From a virus, in the IMG/VR virus record IMGVR_UViG_3300009158_000034, positions 62,001 to 126,000 of that record: DNA of 64,000 nt; one strand, 5' to 3'. The notes under the pieces were generated by a model that did not search any database, was not told the DNA's origin, and saw nothing but the letters and a program-made list of their open reading frames with translations. Shown here piece by piece: positions 56,034 through 63,666 of the stretch. Within the stretch, counting starts at the first letter, position 1. Every line of letters starts with the position of its first letter. The position numbers were made by a program, and so were the translations under genes.

Positions 56034-56207
56034 TTAATGATATTTATGTTTGATATATTCATCCTTCAATCTACATGGTCCAATACGCTTTTCATCACAA
56101 TTGGATTTTCTCCAATCATAACCAGTGGGCAAATATTGTTCCTGATACGATTCAGTTTTATCCGTTTTCGTAACATCGTAGCATTCAGTTTGATTTTTAT
56201 CTTGCAT
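56034..56207 (-). CDS. Small Cys-containing protein, possibly the remnant of a longer gene
   Basis: 57 residues from the ATG at 56207: QDKNQTECYDVTKT, LPTGYDWRKSNCDEKRIGPC. The same frame stays open upstream to 56272 (RKWEKSFVSCQRFYPEGRYIC) without a start, so a secreted Cys-rich protein may have lost its front. Another frame (56066-56350) is less protein-like and overlaps the plus-strand gene. Confidence 0.45.
   Translation of the reverse strand: MQDKNQTECYDVTKTDKTESYQEQYLPTGYDWRKSNCDEKRIGPCRLKDEYIKHKYH
56041..56048 (-). promoter_or_regulatory. Late promoter -10 box (CATAAATA)
   Basis: NATAAATA on the minus strand, 24 bp before the ATG at 56016. Confidence 0.55.
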
Positions 56208-56281
56208 ACATATATAACGACCCTCAGGATAAAACCGTTGACAAGATACAAAACTCTTTTCCCATTTACGCTAAATAGTTG

Positions 56282-56770
56282 ATGCAATACATATCTTACC
56301 AAGGAATTTATGACGGAACCAACTTTGAGGATGCTGCTACGCCCAAACAAATAACCAAATCCATGAATGCTGGGTTTAGCACTATGGTAAATGTTTGGCG
56401 AATTAGCGGAAAACTCTATTTAGGTGTTACCCAACCCATAACCGAAGTGACCGAAAAGTATCTACAAGGTCCTAGGTTTTGGTTGAATGCTATGAATACT
56501 GATATGCAATCATGGATAGTAACTCAACCAATTAAGTCATATCCAAATTACTTTTGGTTTCCTACTGATACAGAAAGTACCCCAGTGACCGCAAGTAATG
56601 GAAAAATTATTACTCCTGGAACAGTTGCTATAAACAACACCAGTGTTATATTTCTGCCTGAGATACAGGATAGAGGAATGTTTAGTACAGTACACCTAAA
56701 ATGTTTCGGTGTATGTAGTAACTACTTGTCTTTTATTAAACGAATGCGTAACGAAGGTGAGTGGTATTAA
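56282..56770 (+). CDS. Unknown plus-strand protein
   Basis: 162 residues from the ATG at 56282. Beta-rich and aromatic: VWRISGKLYLGVTQPITEV, then SYPNYFWFPTD and the ending FIKRMRNEGEWY, which I recall from other phage proteins. It is alone on the plus strand and its stop overlaps the stop of the facing gene. No clear ribosome binding site. Function unknown, possibly virion-related. Confidence 0.7.
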   Translation: MQYISYQGIYDGTNFEDAATPKQITKSMNAGFSTMVNVWRISGKLYLGVTQPITEVTEKYLQGPRFWLNAMNTDMQSWIVTQPIKSYPNYFWFPTDTESTPVTASNGKIITPGTVAINNTSVIFLPEIQDRGMFSTVHLKCFGVCSNYLSFIKRMRNEGEWY

Positions 56771-56937
56771 CCACCGCGCCCTGCTCTACGCACAACACTA
56801 GCCCCACCAAATCCTTTACTATTAGCTTTAGGACCTTTACTTTTAGGAGCCTTACCTAATCCAGAATTTGCCATTGCGTTTTTCTTTTTAGCTTCTAATG
56901 CCATTGCTATTGGATTCTTTTTCTTTTCTTCGGTCAT
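56767..56937 (-). CDS. Small basic Gly/Lys-rich protein (56 residues)
   Basis: TEEKKKNPIAMALEAKKK at the start, GKAPKSKGPKANSKGFGG in the middle and RRAGRGG at the end. Highly basic and probably disordered, so nucleic-acid binding is possible. ATGA overlap with the gene above and a stop overlapping the converging gene support it as real. Confidence 0.65.
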   Translation of the reverse strand: MTEEKKKNPIAMALEAKKKNAMANSGLGKAPKSKGPKANSKGFGGASVVRRAGRGG

Positions 56938-57323
56938 TGTCTTATCCTCACTGATTCTAAATAACTTTCTATATCACCATATAGTGCTAGCATCATTGCT
57001 ATCTTACTATCATAAAGTCTGATGAAAGGTTCTTTTGACTCTGCATCCTTATTTACACTAAAATAATATGGACATTTAATTTTCTTATTACATTCAGTTA
57101 AAAATTTATACCAATTAGTTTTCTTAACTTTAACAGGAAGATCAAAGAATTCTATTTGCGCCTGTCTAAAATTTATATCACCTTGTGGTGTCAGACGCAG
57201 GCTATCACCTGATTTGGTGAACCACCAATCACTTATGATTGTTTCAAATGGAATATTATTGCTAGGCAGTTGATCCATAACTGCCTTAGTGATAGTGTAT
57301 TTTAGTTTTTTTCTGTCACTCAT
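56934..57323 (-). CDS. Conserved unknown phage protein
   Basis: 129 residues, alpha/beta. KLKYTITKAVMDQLPSN; ISDWWFTKSGDSLRLTPQG; RLYDSKIAMMLALYGDIESYL is a pattern I know only from phage hypotheticals. Overlaps both neighbours by 4-8 bp. Function unknown. Confidence 0.7.
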   Translation of the reverse strand: MSDRKKLKYTITKAVMDQLPSNNIPFETIISDWWFTKSGDSLRLTPQGDINFRQAQIEFFDLPVKVKKTNWYKFLTECNKKIKCPYYFSVNKDAESKEPFIRLYDSKIAMMLALYGDIESYLESVRIRQ

Positions 57324-57609
57324 CCGGGTACACAGTAGTACCGTTGTTCATAAAAACGACAGTAAACTTATCTGTCTTGAATTGATTGTTTAGTTTACGA
57401 CAGAGGTTTCGTGCATGACCAGGATTACTGAAACTTGTTTTCTTATACTTAGGTGTAGCCTCATTGTCTAAGTAATGCTGAGATTTTAAGTTGATAGGTT
57501 GTCTATCATAGAATACAGCCCATATGCCACTTGCTTCTACAATTTGGTCGCACTTATAGGTAGTTTTATCTACTAGTTCTAATAATACTTTTGGTTGTGT
57601 TCTACTCAT
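57316..57609 (-). CDS. Unknown protein
   Basis: 97 residues. VLLELVDKTTYKCDQIVEASG, then SNPGHARNLCRKLNNQF and the C-terminal FTVVFMNNGTTVYPDE. Overlaps the gene below by 8 bp and shares TAATG with the one above. Function unknown. Confidence 0.65.
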   Translation of the reverse strand: MSRTQPKVLLELVDKTTYKCDQIVEASGIWAVFYDRQPINLKSQHYLDNEATPKYKKTSFSNPGHARNLCRKLNNQFKTDKFTVVFMNNGTTVYPDE

Positions 57610-57809
57610 TAAAATTTACCTCCGATGACTTCTATTTCAATCACTTCGGAAGTGTTCTTCTTTCCTTCAGTAACTTCATAGTGATCTATCAATAATTTAG
57701 CCAATTCATCACGCAAACTTCTAGCATCTGATAATGGAATTACCACATCTTTACCTTGTCTACCTTCGATAACAGCTACTCTATCAATAAATCTTTTTAT
57801 ATGAAACAT
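57609..57809 (-). CDS. Small unknown protein
   Basis: 66 residues. FIDRVAVIEGRQGKDVVIPLSDARS, then a helix (LRDELAKLLIDHYEV) and a beta tail. One-base overlaps on both sides keep it in a coupled run of genes. Function unknown. Confidence 0.65.
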   Translation of the reverse strand: MFHIKRFIDRVAVIEGRQGKDVVIPLSDARSLRDELAKLLIDHYEVTEGKKNTSEVIEIEVIGGKF

Positions 57810-58267
57810 CAGATATTTATCAACTTTTTAGCTTCGTCCTCAGTTTTGTACGGACCCTCATACTCATAACGCTGTATAAAGATGTATTTAGGGCAAAAAA
57901 CTACTGTAGGTTCTTCACTTTGATACATAACATACCATCCTGCCGCATGATAACACTTGCTTTTAGTTGTTTTAGTGAATAAATGTATTTTGCGCTTGAT
58001 GTCCAACATAGAATTGTAGACCTTCTTTGTTGTTGGATATTCATTAAAAGGTATTTCTTTTTTAATCTTTTCTGCTTTTGTTTGTTGAAACTCTATGCTA
58101 GTTTGTTTTTTAATAGCACTAGTGTTTTTAAAATGAGTTTTACTGCCGTTGAGTTTTACTTCAAAGCCTGAACCATCAGCAATAACATTTCCTACCTTTG
58201 ATGTACCATCAGTAACAATCCAGAATTGATTCTTAACTACGGGTTTTGCGATTAGTGGTTTTGACAT
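57809..58267 (-). CDS. Conserved unknown phage protein
   Basis: 152 residues. FWIVTDGTSKVGNVIADGSGF at the N-terminus is a beta domain I recall from T4-like phages; a Lys-rich middle and KCYHAAGWYVMYQSEEP follow. Shares one base with the next gene and overlaps the one above by 35 bp. Function unknown. Confidence 0.7.
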   Translation of the reverse strand: MSKPLIAKPVVKNQFWIVTDGTSKVGNVIADGSGFEVKLNGSKTHFKNTSAIKKQTSIEFQQTKAEKIKKEIPFNEYPTTKKVYNSMLDIKRKIHLFTKTTKSKCYHAAGWYVMYQSEEPTVVFCPKYIFIQRYEYEGPYKTEDEAKKLINI

Positions 58268-58523
58268 TTTCTTCCATTTCTATTAATTTTGTAATCTTTT
58301 TAAAACTACTTTGTTTATCTACTATAACATTATAAGTAGAATTCTCATAACGAATTGGTAAATCTAAATGAATACTGTACTGTGGTCCAATTGTTTCATT
58401 GATTACAGTATCATTTCCAACTGTACCGACAAATGGAATATTATTCCAGTATCCAAATATCCGTTGACCAAATTCATATTTAGCCACATGGCGATTCTTC
58501 TCAAAATATTCTGCTTGATTCAT
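58233..58523 (-). CDS. Unknown protein
   Basis: 96 residues from the ATG at 58523, which has GGGAAAG before it and overlaps the upstream TGA (ATGA); a TTG at 58538 is less likely. ARKY-type start and YEFGQRIFGYWNNIPFVGTVG. Basic C-terminus (KTTNRKTRS). Function unknown. Confidence 0.65.
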   Translation of the reverse strand: MNQAEYFEKNRHVAKYEFGQRIFGYWNNIPFVGTVGNDTVINETIGPQYSIHLDLPIRYENSTYNVIVDKQSSFKKITKLIEMEENVKTTNRKTRS

Positions 58524-58798
58524 TTGTAACTTTCCCAAGTGTTTTGATCATAATTCCAATGCCGGGTGTCGTAGAAGTCTAATTCAACTTCGTACCCAAA
58601 CAATCCGAGCATTAATCTAGCACCTGCGTGGTCACTTTGGAATGTTAATTGAAACTCTATATTGATGATATGTCCAGTACGATATCCGTTAAACTCCCAT
58701 GCTTTGTTCTTTGTGATAGATCCATATTTACTCCACAGGATATTCCAAACTTTATTGGTTCTACGTGGGTTGACTATGTTAAAGTTTAGCTGTATCAT
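58520..58798 (-). CDS. Unknown protein
   Basis: 92 residues from the ATG at 58798 (AAAGGAAA before it; the frame is open to 58828). IQLNFNIVNPRRTNKVWNIL; NGYRTGHIINIEFQLTF; LGLFGYEVELDFYDTRHW. Beta-rich. Function unknown. Confidence 0.65.
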   Translation of the reverse strand: MIQLNFNIVNPRRTNKVWNILWSKYGSITKNKAWEFNGYRTGHIINIEFQLTFQSDHAGARLMLGLFGYEVELDFYDTRHWNYDQNTWESYK

Positions 58799-59018
58799 TT
58801 TTTCCTTTAGGGTTTTGTATCTTAGCATTGATACAAGTACCTTCTAATACTTCAACTTTACCTTGATTAGATTTTTCCGCTATCTCAGTCAAATGAATTT
58901 TTTGTTTATCGACTGAATCTCTGCATCGTTCTTCAATTGTATAATAGGACTGTGCTTGCATGAAATTACAATTGCCATTAAAGCACATAAACAATACAGG
59001 TATAAAAATCTCAATCAT
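58779..59018 (-). CDS. Small exported or membrane-anchored protein
   Basis: 79 residues. Hydrophobic start (IEIFIPVLFMCFNGNC) that could be a signal or anchor, then a charged chain with Cys at about 32 and 62. Overlaps the next gene by 20 bp and the one above by 4 bp. Function unknown. Confidence 0.6.
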   Translation of the reverse strand: MIEIFIPVLFMCFNGNCNFMQAQSYYTIEERCRDSVDKQKIHLTEIAEKSNQGKVEVLEGTCINAKIQNPKGKNDTAKL

Positions 59019-59233
59019 TCTTCGACTCCGTATTCTTTTTTAAGGGCTTCTAATGCTTTGCGAACCTGTTCGGCTACGGGACGATACTTCACAGGGTCTA
59101 TAGGGTGATATGTATATTCAAACCCTGACCAAGTTTTGTCACCATCCAACAACTTATCAACCACCGCTAGCATTTGAAATCTAGGATCACACCACATCTT
59201 GATTAGACTGTCGGGCGCTATGGGCGTGTTCAT
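59015..59233 (-). CDS. Small unknown protein in the coupled run
   Basis: 72 residues. Contains KMWCDPRFQMLAVVDKLLDG and ends EALKKEYGVEE, recalling the HFGVEE tail of the EKFAELIV family next to it. ATGA overlaps on both sides. Function unknown. Confidence 0.65.
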   Translation of the reverse strand: MNTPIAPDSLIKMWCDPRFQMLAVVDKLLDGDKTWSGFEYTYHPIDPVKYRPVAEQVRKALEALKKEYGVEE

Positions 59234-59448
59234 TTTTCAACTCCAAAATGTTCTCTAATGTCATCACCCATAGTTCCGCCACCATCCTTTTTCTCACGCA
59301 GGATATTATCTACCTTGCTGGCACATTCCTCTACAATCAACTCGGCGAACTTTTCTATACCTTGTCGAGAATAGTCATCAAGTTCGTCCCAACATCCTTG
59401 TGCTGTGAGTCCTGCCTGGTATAAACAATGTTCAATTCGTTCGTTCAT
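59230..59448 (-). CDS. EKFAELIV-family protein 1
   Basis: 72 residues. NERIEHCLYQAGL at the start, IEKFAELIVEECASKV in the middle and IREHFGVEK at the end: the three landmarks of a phage family I know only as hypothetical. ATGA overlaps on both sides. Function unknown. Confidence 0.8.
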   Translation of the reverse strand: MNERIEHCLYQAGLTAQGCWDELDDYSRQGIEKFAELIVEECASKVDNILREKKDGGGTMGDDIREHFGVEK

Positions 59449-59639
59449 TTAACTCCCCAGAAAGGTGTGTTGCGAACAAATGGTCGCATAGGCACTAACA
59501 CCGGAATCATCAACACTAGAATCCAAACCATTTGAATATATTCTGATTCAGTAAAACGATACACAAAGATATTGAACATACCTACAATAAAGTAGATAAG
59601 TCCTGTATAGAACATATATTGTCCTGGGCTAATCATCAT
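59445..59639 (-). CDS. Small membrane protein
   Basis: 64 residues with two membrane helices (YTGLIYFIVGMFNIFVY; VWILVLMIPVLVPM) and a short polar tail. It lies among EKFAELIV genes in an ATGA-linked run. Function unknown. Confidence 0.65.
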   Translation of the reverse strand: MMISPGQYMFYTGLIYFIVGMFNIFVYRFTESEYIQMVWILVLMIPVLVPMRPFVRNTPFWGVK

Positions 59640-59890
59640 TCAACTCCGAAATGTTGTAATAGACCATTCGCACAATCACCAACAGCATCATTATAAGTCA
59701 GTTCATTTGTATCGGCAACCTCTTTGTCAAGAATCTGCCCTTTACAATGTTCATAACATTCCTTAACAATCAACTCGGCAAACTTTTCAGGACTAAAAGT
59801 CTTGGGCGGGGTAAACGCAAATTGTCCACTGCGTTCTACCGGTGGCTGAATATGTGCCTGTTCAAAAAGTAGTCGAATCTTCTCGTTCAT
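59636..59890 (-). CDS. EKFAELIV-family protein 2
   Basis: 84 residues. NEKIRLLFEQAHI, EKFAELIVKECYEH and LLQHFGVE. The stretch between the start and EKFAELIV is Pro/Thr-rich and unlike its paralogues. ATGA overlaps. Function unknown. Confidence 0.8.
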   Translation of the reverse strand: MNEKIRLLFEQAHIQPPVERSGQFAFTPPKTFSPEKFAELIVKECYEHCKGQILDKEVADTNELTYNDAVGDCANGLLQHFGVE

Positions 59891-60117
59891 TCTTCAACTC
59901 CGAAATGTTGTTTAATCTCTAGTATAGGATGTAAGTATTCTTCACCGGGTCTGCTCATTCTAACAGTATATGGGGCAATGATATCAATACATTCCTGAAC
60001 AATCAACTCGGCGAACTTTTCTATATCTTCTACTGATTCTATCCAGTAAAAACTAAAGTCTTTTTGACTCAAAGATAAACCAGCCTGAATTGCAAGTTGT
60101 CGAATTCGTTCGTTCAT
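59887..60117 (-). CDS. EKFAELIV-family protein 3
   Basis: 76 residues from the ATG at 60117, in ATGA overlap with the 29-residue gene; the frame is open to 60183 but the family start is NERIRQLAIQAGL. EKFAELIVQECIDI and IKQHFGVEE follow. Function unknown. Confidence 0.8.
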   Translation of the reverse strand: MNERIRQLAIQAGLSLSQKDFSFYWIESVEDIEKFAELIVQECIDIIAPYTVRMSRPGEEYLHPILEIKQHFGVEE

Positions 60118-60203
60118 TTTAAATATCCCAATCCACCTAACACAAGATAACAGAACACAATGCCAACAATAAAGTGCAGCCAATCACGAACGGTATCTGT
60201 CAT
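60114..60203 (-). CDS. 29-residue membrane peptide
   Basis: TDTVRDWLHFIVGIVFCYLV then LGGLGYLK: one membrane helix. ATGA overlaps with the paralogues on both sides, which is strong support in such a compact run. Function unknown. Confidence 0.65.
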   Translation of the reverse strand: MTDTVRDWLHFIVGIVFCYLVLGGLGYLK

Positions 60204-60436
60204 TCTTCAACTCCGAAATGTTTTTTAATCTGGTATTCCACAGAATAGGGGTGTGCCAAATGAAACTTTACCGCAACATCGGCACATTCCCTAACAATCA
60301 ACTGGGCGAACTTTTCAATTTTCTCTAAATCTTCTTGTTCCGAGTCTGTCAGGGCATCAATCTTACCCCAGTGATGTAGCAGTAGTGCTGGACCAAGTTT
60401 AGCCTCTAGGGCGAGTTGTTTAATTCGTTCGTTCAT
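60200..60436 (-). CDS. EKFAELIV-family protein 4
   Basis: 78 residues. NERIKQLALEAKLG, IEKFAQLIVRECADVAV and IKKHFGVEE. The most upstream member of the tandem set. ATGA overlaps. Function unknown. Confidence 0.8.
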   Translation of the reverse strand: MNERIKQLALEAKLGPALLLHHWGKIDALTDSEQEDLEKIEKFAQLIVRECADVAVKFHLAHPYSVEYQIKKHFGVEE

Positions 60437-60552
60437 GCTACCTCCACCACACGATATTGACTGAATGGATAATTCTCATTGAGCCATTCAATCATACCTT
60501 CTTCGTAAGGAAGAAACACGCTATTGAATTTGTTAGTGATATACTTACGCAC
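60433..60552 (-). CDS. Small protein (39 residues, GTG start)
   Basis: RKYITNKFNSVFLPYEEGM then EWLNENYPFSQYRVV. AAAGGATTG lies before the GTG, and its TGA overlaps the next ATG. It follows the prohibitin-like gene by 10 bp and links it to the EKFAELIV run. Function unknown. Confidence 0.6.
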   Translation of the reverse strand: MRKYITNKFNSVFLPYEEGMIEWLNENYPFSQYRVVEVA

Positions 60553-60562
60553 AGTCAATCCT

Positions 60563-61420
60563 TTACTTACTGATGTTCATCAAGGTCTTTGAATCACCGC
60601 CCAACACAGTAGTAGGCAGCTTACCGTCCCACTTTTCGATCCATTGCAGTTGCACATAGTTTGCACCACCGTTAGATTGAATAGCAGCCGCTTGAATCGC
60701 AATAGCTTTAGCTTCACCATCTGCCTGTGCGATACGACTGTTTGCTTCAACTTTGATACGCTCCAGGTCTTGCTGTGCCTTAGCAGTTTTCTGTGCAGAA
60801 ATAACTTTATCTTCAATTGCTTGTTGATATGCTTGACTAAATCCAAAGTTTACCAAGCTGATATTACTTACAGCAATATTGAACGGAGCCATCTTAGTAA
60901 TCAAGTGTTGCAATATCTCTTGACTAACCAAATCACGCTTAGTAACCAATTCTTCACTTGTATAGTGACCTGTCACACTCTTAAAAGCCTCATTGATTCC
61001 AGGACCAAGAACTTTTTCATCTACATTGAGACCATACTCTTTGTAGATATGCGGTACTTTGAGCGGGTCAAGACGATAGTTCACTACGATATCAGTATGC
61101 ACAACCTGCAAGTCTTTAGTACCTGCGTTAGCACCTTTTAGTTCTGCTTTCTGTAGACGAACATCTACATCCTTGATTGAACTGATTGGATTCACAAAGT
61201 GAACACCTTCAGTCAAGGGCAAGGGATTGACTTCACCCAATGTAACTTGTACACCAGTATGCCCTGCACTAATTACAGTGAATGCCGAAATTCCAATTGA
61301 TATAAGAATGATTGCTACACCTGTAAGTACGCCCAACGCAATCTTTTTAAATTCTGACACAAAAATAATAGCACCTGCTACTAGCAAACCTACAAAAATA
61401 CCCACGAGAATTATAAACAT
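60563..61420 (-). CDS. Prohibitin-like SPFH/Band 7 protein
   Basis: 285 residues. N-terminal membrane helices (about 1-55) are followed by a Band 7 domain (VSAGHTGVQVTLGEV-type start; DIVVNYRLDP; GHYTSEELVTKR) and a coiled coil (about 200-245, QQAIEDKVISAQKTAKAQ). Prohibitins form ring-like membrane scaffolds; in bacteria relatives such as HflK/C modulate FtsH. It has its own sigma70 promoter, so early expression is likely. Confidence 0.88.
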   Translation of the reverse strand: MFIILVGIFVGLLVAGAIIFVSEFKKIALGVLTGVAIILISIGISAFTVISAGHTGVQVTLGEVNPLPLTEGVHFVNPISSIKDVDVRLQKAELKGANAGTKDLQVVHTDIVVNYRLDPLKVPHIYKEYGLNVDEKVLGPGINEAFKSVTGHYTSEELVTKRDLVSQEILQHLITKMAPFNIAVSNISLVNFGFSQAYQQAIEDKVISAQKTAKAQQDLERIKVEANSRIAQADGEAKAIAIQAAAIQSNGGANYVQLQWIEKWDGKLPTTVLGGDSKTLMNISK

Positions 61421-61444
61421 AAAAAGTCCTTTGTTAAAAAATAC

Positions 61445-61473
61445 AGTATAACAGAAAATGCAATAGTTGTCTA
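61445..61473 (-). promoter_or_regulatory. Sigma70-type promoter for the prohibitin-like gene
   Basis: TAGACA, 17 nt, TATACT on the minus strand, 25 bp before the ATG at 61420. Confidence 0.65.
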
Positions 61474-61485
61474 TTGTTTTGGCTA

Positions 61486-61932
61486 TTACTTAGTCAGTTC
61501 AGCAACTAGCAAGAAATGATCATAAGCCTTTTTTACAGCAGGGTTAGTCAATATCTTAGCTGCTTCACCTTCTAAAGCCTTGAGTCCTGCTTGAGCAATG
61601 TCGTATGATGAGGCACCACTTAGAGTAGCAAGTTCATCACCAAACTCTTTGGCCAGTTTCTTCCATGCCTTACGTTGACCTTCAGTGATAGGAGTTTGCT
61701 TTGGTTGCAATTCACTGGCCTTTTGCATGGCTTGCATCATAGCATCTTCGGCCACCCGAGCAGCAGCAATCAGTGCAGCATAATCAGGATCAATGTTGTA
61801 TCTACGGCTCTGCCCACCTGGATAGCATATCACAAGATGACTACCTTTTGGAAAACTATCTAGCAAGTCATTGTCGTATTCAGCAACAGGAACATATTTC
61901 CTGCCGATCTTTTCGTAGTAAATTTTTTTCAT
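61486..61932 (-). CDS. Conserved unknown phage protein
   Basis: 148 residues. KKIYYEKIGRKYVPVAEYD and SFPKGSHLVICYPGGQSRRY at the start, then a helical Ala-rich part. Similar proteins occur in T4-like phages, as I recall. Function unknown. Confidence 0.75.
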   Translation of the reverse strand: MKKIYYEKIGRKYVPVAEYDNDLLDSFPKGSHLVICYPGGQSRRYNIDPDYAALIAAARVAEDAMMQAMQKASELQPKQTPITEGQRKAWKKLAKEFGDELATLSGASSYDIAQAGLKALEGEAAKILTNPAVKKAYDHFLLVAELTK

Positions 61933-61933
61933 A

Positions 61934-62773
61934 TTATGTCCACAAACTGTCTCTAATCTTAATTAAACGAATCATCATTTCAGTATCTTCTTTATCGTAG
62001 GCTTTTTCAATCTTGTCTAACAACTTATGAGCCTTATCACGAGATTTTATTTCATCAGGTGCTTTTGCACTCATACCAAGCCAAGTATCACCGTGCTTGT
62101 TACGTAAACTTTCACAGTATTCACTCCAGCCACTTGCTTTATATGGGTCAGGACGATTGCGATATGTAACTGTCCACCATGTGTAAAGTTCCTTAATCTC
62201 TTTAGCATGTAGTGCTTGACTAGTAGGTTTACCATAGTCGGGATCACTTTTGTCAACCCAATCACTATTAGTAAGAGTCATTGCCCAGTCAAGATGATCG
62301 ATACCTGCTTGACTGCAACGCCAAGTGCGCCAACGCCACCAACCACTAGCATAGAAAGGAGGATCATATTTAGCACGATCTTCCTTGCTTCCCCACGCAA
62401 TGTGGCTCCAGGCTTGTTCGACCTCGACAAAATCAACCAACTCATTAAATAAGCATGGAAGGAACCTACTGCCAACATCACTCCAAGAACCAGGCTTAAT
62501 ATCACGATGATGTGCGGTAAGAGCATGAGTACGAGTAACATATCGGTTATTAATGTAATACTTGACATCATAAATCTTTCTAATAGGATAAGTTACAAAA
62601 TCTTGAAGTTTACCAAGACCTTCCTCAGCTAACCAAAAACGAATAGGGTTATAACCTTTGGTGTTGTTAGCCCAATCATTCCATTCTTCACTAGTGCCTG
62701 ACTTGAGTTTGGGAGTTCCACGAACCCAATCAGCGAAAGGGGTGCAACTCCAGTAATTACTATGTTGTGCCAT
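61934..62773 (-). CDS. Conserved unknown phage protein, Trp-rich
   Basis: 279 residues with many Trp and His. WSCTPFADWVRGTPKL; FWLAEEGLGKLQDFVTYP; ALTAHHRDIKPGSW; GWWRWRTWRCSQAG. I recall this family as hypothetical in T4-like phages. It follows the HExxH gene, with 14-bp overlap, and ends 1 bp before the next. Function unknown. Confidence 0.75.
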   Translation of the reverse strand: MAQHSNYWSCTPFADWVRGTPKLKSGTSEEWNDWANNTKGYNPIRFWLAEEGLGKLQDFVTYPIRKIYDVKYYINNRYVTRTHALTAHHRDIKPGSWSDVGSRFLPCLFNELVDFVEVEQAWSHIAWGSKEDRAKYDPPFYASGWWRWRTWRCSQAGIDHLDWAMTLTNSDWVDKSDPDYGKPTSQALHAKEIKELYTWWTVTYRNRPDPYKASGWSEYCESLRNKHGDTWLGMSAKAPDEIKSRDKAHKLLDKIEKAYDKEDTEMMIRLIKIRDSLWT

Positions 62774-63041
62774 TACTAAATACCTCTGGATTATCTTCTA
62801 CTAATGCAATCAATGCGTGAGTTTGAAACTTAACCTGTTCTTCTGTCATCTTTAGATTGTAGGCATGGTCCAGTATATGCAATACTTCATGCCACAATGC
62901 AATCTTTTTAGTTTGTTCAGTAAAGGTTTCGTTAATCCAAATCTCTTGACTATTGAATAATGCAAGGCCAATATTACCTTGCATTTCCTCAGGTGTCTTG
63001 TACAGTACTTCGTATGTTATTCCACAAATTTTCAGTTTCAT
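62760..63041 (-). CDS. Small zinc metallopeptidase-like protein (HExxH)
   Basis: 93 residues. ALWHEVLHILDHAYN gives H51, E52, H55 in a helix; EIWINETF precedes it. This small zincin type is frequent in phages and distantly recalls ImmA/IrrE peptidases. Coupled to the Trp-rich gene. Substrate unknown. Confidence 0.8.
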   Translation of the reverse strand: MKLKICGITYEVLYKTPEEMQGNIGLALFNSQEIWINETFTEQTKKIALWHEVLHILDHAYNLKMTEEQVKFQTHALIALVEDNPEVFSNGTT

Positions 63042-63042
63042 T

Positions 63043-63288
63043 TTATTCTCCTAATTTTTCCCATATCCACTCTGACTCTTTCATATGTGCTACTGGTATC
63101 AACCATTTGTACTGTATGCATTCAAGTATAACACGCTTAAAATTGTCAGGGCATTCACGACTGATTTCAAAGCCAGCCCTTGGGATAGTGCTGAAACCTC
63201 GTTCATCATACATAATGAAGCCTGGATCACCGAATCGTATTGATTTAATACGAAACTTTGGATCACTATTTTGGTAAGTTATTTTCAT
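63043..63288 (-). CDS. Small unknown protein
   Basis: 81 residues from the ATG at 63288 (a TTG at 63300 is possible). FRIKSIRFGDPGFIMYDERGF and the ending ESEWIWEKLGE. Overlaps the gene above by 23 bp. Function unknown. Confidence 0.65.
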   Translation of the reverse strand: MKITYQNSDPKFRIKSIRFGDPGFIMYDERGFSTIPRAGFEISRECPDNFKRVILECIQYKWLIPVAHMKESEWIWEKLGE

Positions 63289-63514
63289 CTTCAAAATCAA
63301 ACATTTCTCTAATAGATTTTATATACTGTGTTGGTAATACGCTAAATGTAGAAGCCTGCATAATTATAGCACAACAATCATTAATAATCAACTGTGCAAA
63401 TTTATTATCTACTTTAGTTTGGTAACTTTTATAGGTAGGTTTTAGATTAGGGAAATTGTCCTTAACATATTGCTCGGCTGCTTTCTTATGCTCTTGTATT
63501 CTTTTCTCAATCAT
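63266..63514 (-). CDS. Divergent EKFAELIV-family protein
   Basis: 82 residues. DNKFAQLIINDCCAII corresponds to EKFAELIVxEC, and a C-terminal REMFDFEDE replaces HFGVEE. It lies 3 kb from the main set. Shares one base with the lipoprotein gene above. Function unknown. Confidence 0.65.
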   Translation of the reverse strand: MIEKRIQEHKKAAEQYVKDNFPNLKPTYKSYQTKVDNKFAQLIINDCCAIIMQASTFSVLPTQYIKSIREMFDFEDENNLPK

Positions 63515-63666
63515 TACTTCCCGGGTATAATTGCATCTGCAACTGCACCCACTGCCTTTGCTGTAACTTTCACTCCTGTCGCTACTACAGTAACACCTGC
63601 ATCAGCAACTGCTACTACCGCACAACCATGCAATAGTAAGCAACATATAATTAAAATCTTATTCAC
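63514..63666 (-). CDS. Small lipoprotein
   Basis: 50 residues with a GTG start at 63666 that overlaps the TGA of the gene above (GTGA); the frame is open further upstream. Signal and lipobox: NKILIICCLLLHGCA. The mature part is Ala/Val/Gly-rich. Function unknown. Confidence 0.65.
   Translation of the reverse strand: MNKILIICCLLLHGCAVVAVADAGVTVVATGVKVTAKAVGAVADAIIPGK

Noticed and set aside
56066-56350. 94-codon minus-strand frame
   Set aside because: It overlaps the plus-strand gene and its composition is less protein-like than the Cys-containing frame on the same strand.
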